Source of the DNA: a bacterium
Lineage (GTDB): Bacteria > Verrucomicrobiota > Verrucomicrobiae > Limisphaerales > J093
NCBI GenBank assembly: GCA_021839785.1
Contig: JAKCAB010000637.1
Coordinates: forward strand, 1-6,189
DNA: 6,189 nt
Direction of reading: 5' to 3'
The notes below the pieces were generated by a model. That model was not told where the DNA came from. It searched no databases and saw only the letters and a program-made list of their open reading frames with translations. Of the stretch, positions 1 to 5,324 are shown one piece after another (within the stretch, counting starts at the first letter, position 1; every line of letters starts with the position of its first letter). The translations under genes and the position numbers were made by a program.

Positions 1-169
1 TTACGCCGATTACCACCGCTTGCTGTGCAAGACATTTCCATTCGCCATTTACTACACGAAACGGGACGCGGAGATCACCATCTTCGCCGTGGTCGATTGC
101 CGACGCGACCCGGCCTGGATCCGAGGGCATCTTAAGCAAACGGAGCGAACCAGCCGGCGGGGCGAATAG
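1..169 (+). CDS. RelE/ParE-family toxin, C-terminal fragment (5' end outside window)
   Basis: The reading frame starts at base 2 and runs 55 codons to TAG at 167-169. The upstream part lies outside the window. The visible protein contains RLLCKTFPFAIYYTK, then a hydrophobic beta strand (EITIFAVVDC), then RRDPAWIRGHL. This 'RLL..FPFAIYY....I.I.AV..CRRDP.W' pattern is the C-terminal half of RelE/ParE-superfamily toxins of type II toxin-antitoxin pairs. In those toxins the last strands and the Arg-rich turn belong to the small alpha/beta toxin fold. Known family members act on ribosome-bound mRNA (RelE) or gyrase (ParE), and this ParE-like sequence does not tell which. Its antitoxin would normally lie just upstream and so is not visible. 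The tail after GHL (KQTERTSRRGE) is polar and probably disordered. A perfect hairpin begins 4 bases after the stop. The family call is fairly sure; activity cannot be judged from a fragment. Confidence 0.75.
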   Translation, partial: YADYHRLLCKTFPFAIYYTKRDAEITIFAVVDCRRDPAWIRGHLKQTERTSRRGE

Positions 170-172
170 TGG

Positions 173-187
173 CGAAGCGGCGCTTCG
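173..187. repeat. Perfect hairpin just after the toxin stop codon
   Basis: CGAAGCG (173-179) and CGCTTCG (181-187) are exact reverse complements around one central G. As RNA this would form a 6-bp stem with a GGC loop. It begins 4 bases after the toxin stop at 169, so it may protect the mRNA 3' end or help termination. No clear T-run follows (agttgggcga), so a standard intrinsic terminator is not supported. Confidence 0.5.
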
Positions 188-318
188 AGTTGGGCGATTG
201 GCCGAGGGGAAAATCCCGATGGCAATGGTGGAACACCCGAAGTGGCGCGGTCACCTCCCAGGCCGGCGTAGAGTTTGATTAAGGGCGGTAGGTGCTGGCA
301 TCGCCGGTTTTTGCCGAC

Positions 319-336
319 GACTTGGCCTGCCAAGTC
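319..336. repeat. Perfect inverted repeat GACTTGG-CCTG-CCAAGTC
   Basis: The 7-base arms at 319-325 and 330-336 are exact reverse complements around a 4-base loop. The element lies about 78 bases upstream of the tRNA gene. No T-run follows on either strand, so it is not a typical terminator. Its size and symmetry would suit an operator for a dimeric regulator or a simple RNA hairpin. Function is unknown. Confidence 0.5.
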
Positions 337-413
337 AGCCGCTGACACCGTCCGCTGGCCGGAAGCAAGACCGGCTTACAAGCAGCCCGGTTTTCGGGAG
401 TATCCGCGCGGTC

Positions 414-498
414 AGGCGCGTGGTGGAATTGGCAGACACGAGGGACTTAGGATCCCTTGGCGAAAGCCGTGCAGGTTCAAGTCCTGTCGCGCCCACCA
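414..498 (+). tRNA. tRNA-Leu (anticodon UAG, reads CUA)
   Basis: A complete class II tRNA can be folded by eye. The acceptor strands are 414-420 and 488-494, with T8 and G9 at 421-422. The D stem is GTG/CAC (423-425, 437-439) around a loop containing AATTGG. The anticodon stem AGGGA/TCCCT (441-445, 453-457) carries the loop CTTAGGA, with anticodon TAG at 448-450. The long variable arm GGC-GAAA-GCC (459-468) is typical of leucine tRNAs. The T stem GCAGG/CCTGT (471-475, 483-487) carries the loop TTCAAGT. Discriminator A (495) and an encoded CCA (496-498) complete it. Six of the seven acceptor pairs are perfect. The first pair is A414 against C494, where a G-C is expected (see findings). The downstream membrane-protein gene starts 75 bases after the CCA. 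Confidence 0.97.
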
Positions 499-542
499 AA
501 CCGGCTCAGTTTCGCATGCTGGGAGGTTGGGGCCGGCTTTAC

Positions 543-554
543 TTTTGGCCAAAA
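543..554. repeat. 12-bp perfect palindrome TTTTGGCCAAAA
   Basis: Bases 543-554 equal their own reverse complement. The palindrome lies 18 bases before the ATG at 573, where an operator or the start of a leader could sit. A weak purine run (AAAAAGGGG, 551-559) overlapping its right half is the only candidate ribosome-binding site, and it stands about 13 bases from the ATG, which is far. It may be a chance palindrome. Confidence 0.35.
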
Positions 555-572
555 AGGGGCACGCTTCCGGTC

Positions 573-1343
573 ATGAAAAAGAAGCTCCTCATCGTGGTCA
601 GCTTGGTGGTGGCCTTGCTGGTGGTCGGCGTCTTGGTCGCGCTCGCCTACCTCGGTCCGCTGATCAAGAAGGGCGTGGAGACGGTCGGCCCGATGGTCAC
701 GAAGGTGGACGTGAAATTGGACAGCGCCCAGGTGAGTCTGCTTGGCGGTAGCGGCAGCCTGAAGGGACTCACGGTGGGGAATCCTGCCGGTTACAAAAGT
801 CCCGACGCGATCAAGTTGGGCGAGGCCAGCCTGGCGGTGGTGCCCAGTTCGGTTTTCGCCGACAAAGTGCACGTCAAGTCCATCGCCATCGTCGCGCCGG
901 AGATCACGCTCGAAGGCGGCTTGAAGGACAACAACCTCTCGAAGATTCTCGCGAACGTGCAGGAGTTCAGCGGACCGTCCAGCACGAACCAGTCGGCGTC
1001 CGCCTCGTCGCAGAAAAAGCTGCAGGTGGATTCGGTAGTGCTCAGCGGCGCCAAGGTCACCGCAAGCCTGGACATGCTCGGCAACAAACCGCTGACACTC
1101 ACCCTGCCGGACATTCAACTCACGAATCTGGGCCAAGGGCCCGACGGCATTACCGCCGGCGACCTCACCGCCCGCGTGCTCGATCAGGTCATCAGCAAGA
1201 CGCTCGCCGCAGTGGCGGAGGCCGCGACCAAGCAGGGCAAGCAAATGCTCGATTCCGCGGTCAGTGAGGCGACCAAAGGGGAATTGAAGGACGCCACCAA
1301 GGCGGTTCAGGGGGTGACGGACCTCTTCAAGAAGAAGCCGTAG
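573..1343 (+). CDS. Membrane-anchored AsmA-like (DUF748-type) protein, 256 aa
   Basis: I chose the ATG at 573 because it gives a textbook N-terminus: MKKK, then a single hydrophobic segment (residues 5-28), then a soluble domain facing the periplasm. The open frame continues upstream through the tRNA gene, so earlier starts are rejected. Residues 44-120 (VDVKLDSAQVSLLGGSGSLK, GLTVGNPAGYKSPDAIKLGE, HVKSIAIVAPEITLEGGL) show the repeating beta-strand style of AsmA/DUF748-like proteins, which are single-pass inner-membrane proteins linked in other bacteria to envelope and lipid homeostasis. At 256 residues it is far shorter than classical AsmA (over 600), so it would be one small module. A Ser/Gln/Ala linker (about 134-148) separates two beta regions, and the C-terminus (205-256) is helical and ends KKKP. 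The 63-bp gap to the next gene suggests possible co-transcription. The coding call is strong; the exact family is less certain and the function unknown. Confidence 0.88.
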   Translation: MKKKLLIVVSLVVALLVVGVLVALAYLGPLIKKGVETVGPMVTKVDVKLDSAQVSLLGGSGSLKGLTVGNPAGYKSPDAIKLGEASLAVVPSSVFADKVHVKSIAIVAPEITLEGGLKDNNLSKILANVQEFSGPSSTNQSASASSQKKLQVDSVVLSGAKVTASLDMLGNKPLTLTLPDIQLTNLGQGPDGITAGDLTARVLDQVISKTLAAVAEAATKQGKQMLDSAVSEATKGELKDATKAVQGVTDLFKKKP

Positions 1344-1406
1344 CCGCCGCACCGACCCGGCTGCCGCCGCGCACGTCCGACCCCGCGAAACGTTGGCCGC
1401 GGCTTC

Positions 1407-2135
1407 GTGTTGAAACTCTCGATCGTCATTCCGGCGTTCAACGAGGAGAAACTGCTCGGTCGCTGCCTCGCGGCGGTGGCCGAAGCGGCTTCGGCATTGC
1501 GAGAATTCGGCTGTGACCACGAGGTCGTGGTGTGCGATAACCACTCGACCGACCGCACCTCCGCAATCGCCGCCGCCGCCGGGGCCAAGGTCGTCTTCGA
1601 ACCGGTCAACCAAATCGGCCGCGCCCGCAATACCGGCGCCACCTCTGCCACGGGCGACTGGCTCCTGTTCCTCGATGCCGATTCCTTTCCTTCTCCGGCG
1701 TTGTTTGCTGACCTGGCCGAGGCGATGACCTCGGGCCGGTATCTGGGCGGGGGCGCCAACGTGGTGCTCGAGGGCCACCGCGGCCGGGCCGTTTTTGTGG
1801 CGCGCCTCTGGAACGTCCTCAGCCGGCTGATGCACTGGGCGCCGGGCGGTTTCCTGTTTTGCGAGGCCGGTGCTTTCCGCGAACTGGGCGGCTTCAACCT
1901 CGACTTGTTTGTGTCCGAAGAAATCGATCTCAGCCAGCGAATGAAGCGATTGGCGCGCGCCCGCGGCAAGCGACTGATTGTCCTGCACCGCCACCCGCTG
2001 CCGACCTCGCCCCGCAAGCTGCATCTGTACTCGCGCGCCGAGCATTGGGAGTACACCAAACGCTTTCTGCGCCACCCTTTCAGTGCCAAGCGCAGCGCCG
2101 ACGCCTGCCCGCTGTGGTACGACGGCCGGCGCTGA
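1407..2135 (+). CDS. Family 2 (GT-A fold) glycosyltransferase, 242 aa
   Basis: The protein begins with the GT2 signature LSIVIPAFNEE (residues 4-14). It continues with a nucleotide-binding strand and turn (VVVCDNHSTDRT, 40-51), the RARNTGA motif (72-78) and the metal-binding DXD motif in FLDADS (D90, D92). These features predict transfer of a sugar from a nucleotide-sugar donor, with Mn2+ or Mg2+ at the DXD. An acceptor-side region GGFLFCEAGAFRELGGFN (147-164) and EEIDLSQRMK (171-180) supply the usual second acidic cluster. The ending PLWYDGRR is the end of the single soluble domain, and no clear membrane helix follows. Length is normal for a minimal GT2 enzyme. The start is GTG at 1407, or TTG at 1410, and neither has a visible Shine-Dalgarno, so the gene may depend on translation of its upstream neighbour. 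Donor and acceptor are not predictable; envelope glycan or glycolipid synthesis is the likely setting. The stop codon lies in a hairpin loop. Confidence 0.93.
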   Translation: MLKLSIVIPAFNEEKLLGRCLAAVAEAASALREFGCDHEVVVCDNHSTDRTSAIAAAAGAKVVFEPVNQIGRARNTGATSATGDWLLFLDADSFPSPALFADLAEAMTSGRYLGGGANVVLEGHRGRAVFVARLWNVLSRLMHWAPGGFLFCEAGAFRELGGFNLDLFVSEEIDLSQRMKRLARARGKRLIVLHRHPLPTSPRKLHLYSRAEHWEYTKRFLRHPFSAKRSADACPLWYDGRR

Positions 2136-2150
2136 GCCGGCCCGCGCGGG
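2124..2150. terminator. Hairpin and palindrome between convergent genes (possible bidirectional terminator)
   Basis: GGCCGGC (2124-2130) and GCCGGCC (2136-2142) form a perfect 7-bp stem around the loop GCTGA, which contains the glycosyltransferase stop TGA (2133-2135). The perfect 10-bp palindrome CCCGCGCGGG (2141-2150) overlaps its end. The glycosyltransferase and marC genes converge here with only 16 bases between their stops. Neither side has a T-run, so Rho-independent termination in the classical form is not shown. The stem may instead act as an mRNA 3' barrier. Confidence 0.4.
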
Positions 2151-2151
2151 T

Positions 2152-2784
2152 TCAGAAGATCACGCCTTTCAGCGCCTTGAGCGCGTTGATGAGAAACTGA
2201 AAGGCGATCGCGGCCAGCAGGACGCCCAGCAACCGCGTCGCGATCTTCATGGCGATCGGGTTGAGCAACCGCGCGCCGTGCGCCGAGACTCGTAGGATCA
2301 GGTAGGACGCACCGCAGATGGCGAGGATGCAGCCGTACAGGGCGATCGTTTGGGCGAGGCCGTGGGCTTTGGTCTCCAAGATGATCGTATTCGTGATGGC
2401 GCCCGGACCAGCCAGGAGTGGCACGCCCAGCGGCGTGATGGCGATGTCGTCCTTCGCCGTGCCGGCTTCCTTTTCCTCCGGCGACTCACGCGTCGGCGAC
2501 GGATGCGCCCGCAGCATGTCCAACGCGATCATCAGGAGGATGACGCTGCCGGCCATTTGAAACGCCGGCAGCGTGATGCCGAGAAAGGCGAAGATGCGCT
2601 GGCCGATCAGCCCAAAAATCACGAGAACGCTGGCGGCAATGAGGCAGGCGATTTTGGCCATGCGGATGCGCTGGGCGGCCGAGTCTGTCGGCGTCATGGC
2701 CAAGAACACCGGTACCAAGGCCAGCGGGTCGATGATCACAAACAGCGAACTCGACGCGAGCAGGATGTACTCGAACAGGCTCAT
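2152..2784 (-). CDS. MarC-family integral membrane protein, 210 aa
   Basis: The frame extends further upstream, but the ATG at 2784 gives the standard MarC N-terminus MSLFEYILLASSSLFVIIDP and the usual family length (about 200-220). Family hallmarks are the first-half motif IDPLALVPVFLAMTP (residues 18-32) and its second-half counterpart PLGVPLLAGPGAITN (118-132). These are the two related re-entrant/helix motifs of this inverted-repeat family. About six membrane helices are visible, roughly 5-29, 43-63, 66-91, 119-137, 142-167 and 182-206. A charged loop (92-112, rich in E and K) lies between the halves. The name comes from the mar locus, but E. coli MarC has not been shown to confer multidrug resistance. 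The archaeal relative SnatA transports small neutral amino acids, so an amino-acid transport role is plausible. The gene follows a terminated oxidoreductase gene on the same strand, so it probably has its own promoter in 2785-2883. I see no strong -35/-10 pair or ribosome-binding site there. Confidence 0.95.
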   Translation of the reverse strand: MSLFEYILLASSSLFVIIDPLALVPVFLAMTPTDSAAQRIRMAKIACLIAASVLVIFGLIGQRIFAFLGITLPAFQMAGSVILLMIALDMLRAHPSPTRESPEEKEAGTAKDDIAITPLGVPLLAGPGAITNTIILETKAHGLAQTIALYGCILAICGASYLILRVSAHGARLLNPIAMKIATRLLGVLLAAIAFQFLINALKALKGVIF

Positions 2785-2883
2785 GGTTGATTGGGCGGCT
2801 CTACCTTTCCCAACGCACGCGGTGACGATACCACGGCTCCGGTTGTCCGCGACAGCCCAGAAACGCCGGTGGAATTGCCGGCC

Positions 2884-2918
2884 AAAGAAAAGACCGCAGA
2901 GTCGTCGGTGCTGCGGTC
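2884..2918 (-). terminator. Rho-independent terminator of the Gfo/Idh oxidoreductase gene
   Basis: Read on the minus strand, GACCGCAG (2918-2911) and CTGCGGTC (2899-2892) form a perfect 8-bp, mostly GC stem with an 11-base loop. TTTTCTTT follows immediately (2891-2884). The stem starts 27 bases past the oxidoreductase stop codon (2948-2946). This is the layout of an intrinsic terminator for that gene. No T-run follows in the plus direction, so it acts one way. It separates the oxidoreductase from marC. Confidence 0.82.
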
Positions 2919-2945
2919 GTGTAAAGGAATCAGCGGAACGTAGTC

Positions 2946-4295
2946 TCAGACCACCTTCGTCGTTCCCGGCATGGCAATCGGGTAGCGGCCGTTGGCGTCG
3001 GGCATCACCGGTGCGGGCGAAGTCTCGGTCAAGTTTTCCAGTCCGGGGGCGAGTTCGAAATTCGAAGCCATTGCCTCGTCCCAGGTGATGGTCCGCCCGG
3101 ATTCGCAGGCCATCCGGCCCATGATCGCCGTGAAGCACGATTTGCAGCAGCGCTCGGTTTCGTTGTACGGCTTGTCGTTGCGAATGGCGTCGAACAGGAG
3201 GTCGTGCTCGACCTGGTACTGGTCCTTCGCCTGGCCCTTGAAGGACCAGATCATATTCGCGGAGGTCTGGTTGTGCCCCTTGAAAATGCGCGGCTTGGGC
3301 TGGCCTTCGCCGAGCACCGCGCAGCCGGTCGCGCCTTGAACGATGGTGCCGAAGAAATCGTAGCAGTTGGTGAGATGCCGGCCTTGCGCGGCGAATCGCG
3401 TGCCGTCCGGGAACGTGTACTCGGCAAAGTAGTGGTCAAAGAGTTGGTCCGGTTCGGTGCGCACCTGACGCCCGCCCATGCCTTGGACCGACACCGGCCA
3501 GGTGCCTTTCACCCAGCAGGACACGTCGATGTTGTGGATCAACCAGTCCTCCAGGAAACTGCCGTTGAGCCAGGTGTAGTTGCTGTAGTTCGCGATTTGG
3601 TGGGCCAGCTCAGTCTGTCCGGCCGTCTTGGGCGCGAACCCCACCGGCCCGTGCATGCGGTAAGCCCAGACGGTTACCACTTCGCCGATGCCGCCGCCGT
3701 GGATGAATTCGATCGCCTCTTCGAGCGGTTGCGAATGGCGGCTCATCAGCCCGCCGGCGATCTTGAGGTTCTTGCGTTTCGCTTCCTCGCCCGCCTTGAG
3801 CACGCGGCGAATGCCCGGGGCATCGACGGCGAAGGATTTTTCCATGAACACGTGTAAGCCCGAGTTCACTGCGTGCTCGACGTGGATTGGCCGGAACGCC
3901 GGCGGCGTCGTGAGCAGCACCACGCTGCCTTTGTCGAGCGTGGCCATGGCCTTTTTGAACGCGTCCAGGCCGATGAACTGTCGGTCCGGCGGCACGTCCA
4001 CTTGATTGGCGTAACGTTGTTTGAGCTGGTCCAGGCTGCCTTTGAGCCGGTAGTCGAAGAAGTCCGCCATCGCCCAGAGTTTGGTCGGGCCCGCGGTGGA
4101 CAACGCCTGTGCGGCGGCGCCGGTGCCCCGACCGCCGCAGCCGATGAGCGCGATCTTGATCGTGTCCGAGCCGGCGGCGTGGACGCCGAAAGGCGCGGCG
4201 CCAGCCAACGCGGTGCCGGCGACGGCGGTGGCGGAGGTGCGGAGAAAATCCCGGCGGGTGGTGACTGGCCGGACTTGGGAAGGAACGGTGTTCAT
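2946..4295 (-). CDS. Tat-exported Gfo/Idh/MocA-family NAD(P)-dependent oxidoreductase, 449 aa
   Basis: I prefer the ATG at 4295 over the upstream ATG at 4373 because it places a twin-arginine signal at the normal position: TTRRDFLRTS with RR at residues 14-15, then a weakly hydrophobic segment, then a likely signal-peptidase site after VHA (residue 40). The mature enzyme opens with a Rossmann fold, IALIGCGGRGTGA (48-60), for NAD(P). The MEK motif at 151-153 matches the Gfo/Idh EKP motif, but serine replaces proline at 154. HNIDVSCW (254-261) supplies the conserved His and Asp near the substrate site. The C-terminal alpha/beta domain (about 180-400) is the family's substrate and dimer domain. 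Relatives oxidise or reduce sugars, inositols or glycosidic sugars. Export with bound cofactor through Tat is common for this group in Verrucomicrobiota and Planctomycetota. Eight Cys, including an adjacent pair in ERCCKSC (381-387), are unusual for an exported protein and could bind metal or form disulfides. The substrate is not predictable. A terminator follows the gene. Confidence 0.95.
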   Translation of the reverse strand: MNTVPSQVRPVTTRRDFLRTSATAVAGTALAGAAPFGVHAAGSDTIKIALIGCGGRGTGAAAQALSTAGPTKLWAMADFFDYRLKGSLDQLKQRYANQVDVPPDRQFIGLDAFKKAMATLDKGSVVLLTTPPAFRPIHVEHAVNSGLHVFMEKSFAVDAPGIRRVLKAGEEAKRKNLKIAGGLMSRHSQPLEEAIEFIHGGGIGEVVTVWAYRMHGPVGFAPKTAGQTELAHQIANYSNYTWLNGSFLEDWLIHNIDVSCWVKGTWPVSVQGMGGRQVRTEPDQLFDHYFAEYTFPDGTRFAAQGRHLTNCYDFFGTIVQGATGCAVLGEGQPKPRIFKGHNQTSANMIWSFKGQAKDQYQVEHDLLFDAIRNDKPYNETERCCKSCFTAIMGRMACESGRTITWDEAMASNFELAPGLENLTETSPAPVMPDANGRYPIAMPGTTKVV

Positions 4296-4529
4296 AGTGC
4301 TCAAACTTCGGCTCTCGAATGGTTTCGCGTAAGCCTGCGCGGCTCGACGCTTCGTGTGCTTGACCGGAGTCAACCTCCGCGCCGATGCCCTGGCAATCCC
4401 GCGTTGATCGCCCGGTCGTCCGGCTGGGGCTATTCACGCGCCTGGGAGTGATGATTTGCGTGCCGCCGGGAGCCGGCTATGTAAAGTTGCGGCGCGTCCA
4501 AACGGACTGCCGGGTTCGGAACGAAATTG
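4296..4529. other. Divergent intergenic region with TTGAC-N4-GTCAA inverted repeat
   Basis: These 234 bases separate the minus-strand oxidoreductase from the plus-strand exporter operon and should hold both promoters. TTGAC (4360-4364) and GTCAA (4369-4373) are an exact inverted repeat with a CGGA spacer, the form of a dimeric-regulator operator. Each arm also resembles a -35 box, but neither has a fitting -10 box 16-18 bases away. For the exporter operon, TTGCGT (4456-4461) with TATGTA (4478-4483), 16 bases apart, is a weak sigma-70-like candidate. GGAA at 4518-4521 may be a weak ribosome-binding site for the ATG at 4530. No gene is seen here. Confidence 0.45.
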
Positions 4530-5324
4530 ATGAACGGTCCAAACACAGACAACACGAAGGCCCCCGTCGCGCTGGAGCCCATCGCCATGGTGGCGTTGGA
4601 TGCCGGCCGGATGCTCATGGAAGCCGGCGGCAGCGCGCAAAGCGTGGATGAAATTGTGATTAAAGTGGCGCAGGGCCTGGGCGCGGAGCGCGTGGATTTG
4701 CGCATCGGCTACGCCTCGCTCGCCATCACCATCGGGATTGGCGACGCCGGCATCACGCGGATGCGCAAGGTCGGGCACCTCGGCGTGAATCAACGGATGG
4801 AGCAGGCCGTGCAGCATCTGGCCGTTCAAGTCGGCAAAGGCGGGATGACGCCGGCCGAAACGCGGGCGGCGCTGGACTGCCTCTGGCTGGCGACGCCGCG
4901 GCATTCCCCCGCCGTGATGGCCGTCGCGGTGGGGCTGGCCTGTGCCGCGTTCGGTCGGTTGTTGGGAATGGACTGGGTCGCCGCCGGCCCGGTGTTTGTG
5001 GCGTCGGCCATTGGCCAGTACGTGCGTCGTGAGCTGGCCACGCGGCACGTCAACGTGTTCATTGGAGCGACGGTGGTGTCGTTCCTCAGTTCGACGCTCG
5101 GCGGCTTGGGCGCGCGCTGGGCGGGCAGCCAGACAGTGGCCACGGCGATGATCGCCTCCATCCTCCTGCTGGTCCCCGGAGTTCCCTCCTTGAACGCGCA
5201 AAATGACATTCTCGAGGGCCGGCCCACGCTGGGCAGCGCCCGGGCGGTGTGGGTGGCGGTGCTGCTCATCTTCGTGACCGCCGGATTGTGGCTGGGCCAG
5301 GTGTTGATCGAGGAGGGACGATGA
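4530..5324 (+). CDS. ThrE/YjjP-like exporter subunit (threonine/serine exporter N-terminal domain), 264 aa
   Basis: This is the larger half of a split ThrE-type exporter. The N-terminal soluble part (about 1-115) has the family pattern LDAGRMLMEAGGSAQSVDE, then a helix (VIKVAQGLG), then strands and a charged stretch. The C-terminal half is hydrophobic, with helices near 126-145, 149-166, 175-193, 201-215 and 239-258. The conserved PGVPSLNAQNDILEG motif (216-230) is the hallmark of this domain. In Corynebacterium, ThrE, a fusion of the two halves, exports threonine and serine. In E. coli the separate YjjP and YjjB together are reported to export succinate. So the substrate here may be a small amino acid or a dicarboxylate. 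TTG at 4527 is an alternative start directly before the ATG; I use the ATG. The stop overlaps the next start as ATGA (5321-5324), which indicates translational coupling with the partner. I do not assign a symbol because the substrate is open. Confidence 0.92.
   Translation: MNGPNTDNTKAPVALEPIAMVALDAGRMLMEAGGSAQSVDEIVIKVAQGLGAERVDLRIGYASLAITIGIGDAGITRMRKVGHLGVNQRMEQAVQHLAVQVGKGGMTPAETRAALDCLWLATPRHSPAVMAVAVGLACAAFGRLLGMDWVAAGPVFVASAIGQYVRRELATRHVNVFIGATVVSFLSSTLGGLGARWAGSQTVATAMIASILLLVPGVPSLNAQNDILEGRPTLGSARAVWVAVLLIFVTAGLWLGQVLIEEGR
5311..5316 (+). promoter_or_regulatory. Shine-Dalgarno AGGAGG for the YjjB-like gene
   Basis: AGGAGG lies inside the end of the YjjP-like gene, 4 bases before the ATG at 5321. 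It is the only strong ribosome-binding site seen before any gene in this window, and it fixes the start of the downstream subunit. Together with the ATGA overlap it points to coupled production of the two exporter subunits. Confidence 0.85.

Larger units (their letters stand above)
170..413. other. Intergenic region between toxin fragment and tRNA-Leu
   Basis: No convincing gene is present in these 244 bases. Open frames here on either strand resemble no protein I recognise, and the long minus-strand frame simply continues antisense to the toxin. The region holds two perfect inverted repeats (173-187 and 319-336) and a small CCCG/CGGG hairpin (386-389 with 395-398). The tRNA promoter should lie at its right end. 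TATCCG at 401-406 sits at the right distance for a -10 box, but no good -35 box stands 16-18 bases before it, so I do not call it. Confidence 0.6.

Noticed and set aside
52..348. 98-codon minus-strand frame overlapping the toxin end
   Set aside because: Its C-terminal part is antisense to the toxin coding sequence, and the rest resembles no protein I recognise.
414..498. Possible integration site (attB) at the tRNA-Leu gene
   Set aside because: tRNA genes often host integrative elements, but no integrase, no repeated tRNA 3' end and no foreign-looking genes are seen in the window.
420..572. In-frame upstream extension of the AsmA-like gene through the tRNA
   Set aside because: Translation from 420 would begin inside the tRNA-Leu gene. 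The ATG at 573 gives a proper MKKK plus membrane-helix N-terminus.
477..2075. A 532-codon open frame on the minus strand antisense to the tRNA end, the AsmA-like gene and the glycosyltransferase gene
   Set aside because: It is antisense to two well-supported genes, crosses the tRNA and an intergenic gap, and its product is rich in R, A, G and H with no recognisable domain. This is typical of an antisense shadow in GC-rich DNA.
2785..3138. Upstream extension of the MarC frame on the minus strand
   Set aside because: It overlaps the oxidoreductase gene and its terminator, and the added residues are low-complexity. The ATG at 2784 gives the standard MarC start and length.
4296..4373. 26-residue upstream extension of the Gfo/Idh gene on the minus strand
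   Set aside because: It would push the twin-arginine motif to residue 40-41, deeper than usual. The ATG at 4295 puts RR at 14-15.
4404..4436. TTGATC (4404-4409) with TATTCA (4431-4436) as a promoter for the exporter operon
   Set aside because: The spacing is 21 bases, too long for a sigma-70 promoter.
5249..5320. In-frame 24-residue extension of the YjjB-like gene into the YjjP-like gene
   Set aside because: The ATG at 5321 has a strong AGGAGG and the classic ATGA overlap. The extension is not membrane-like.
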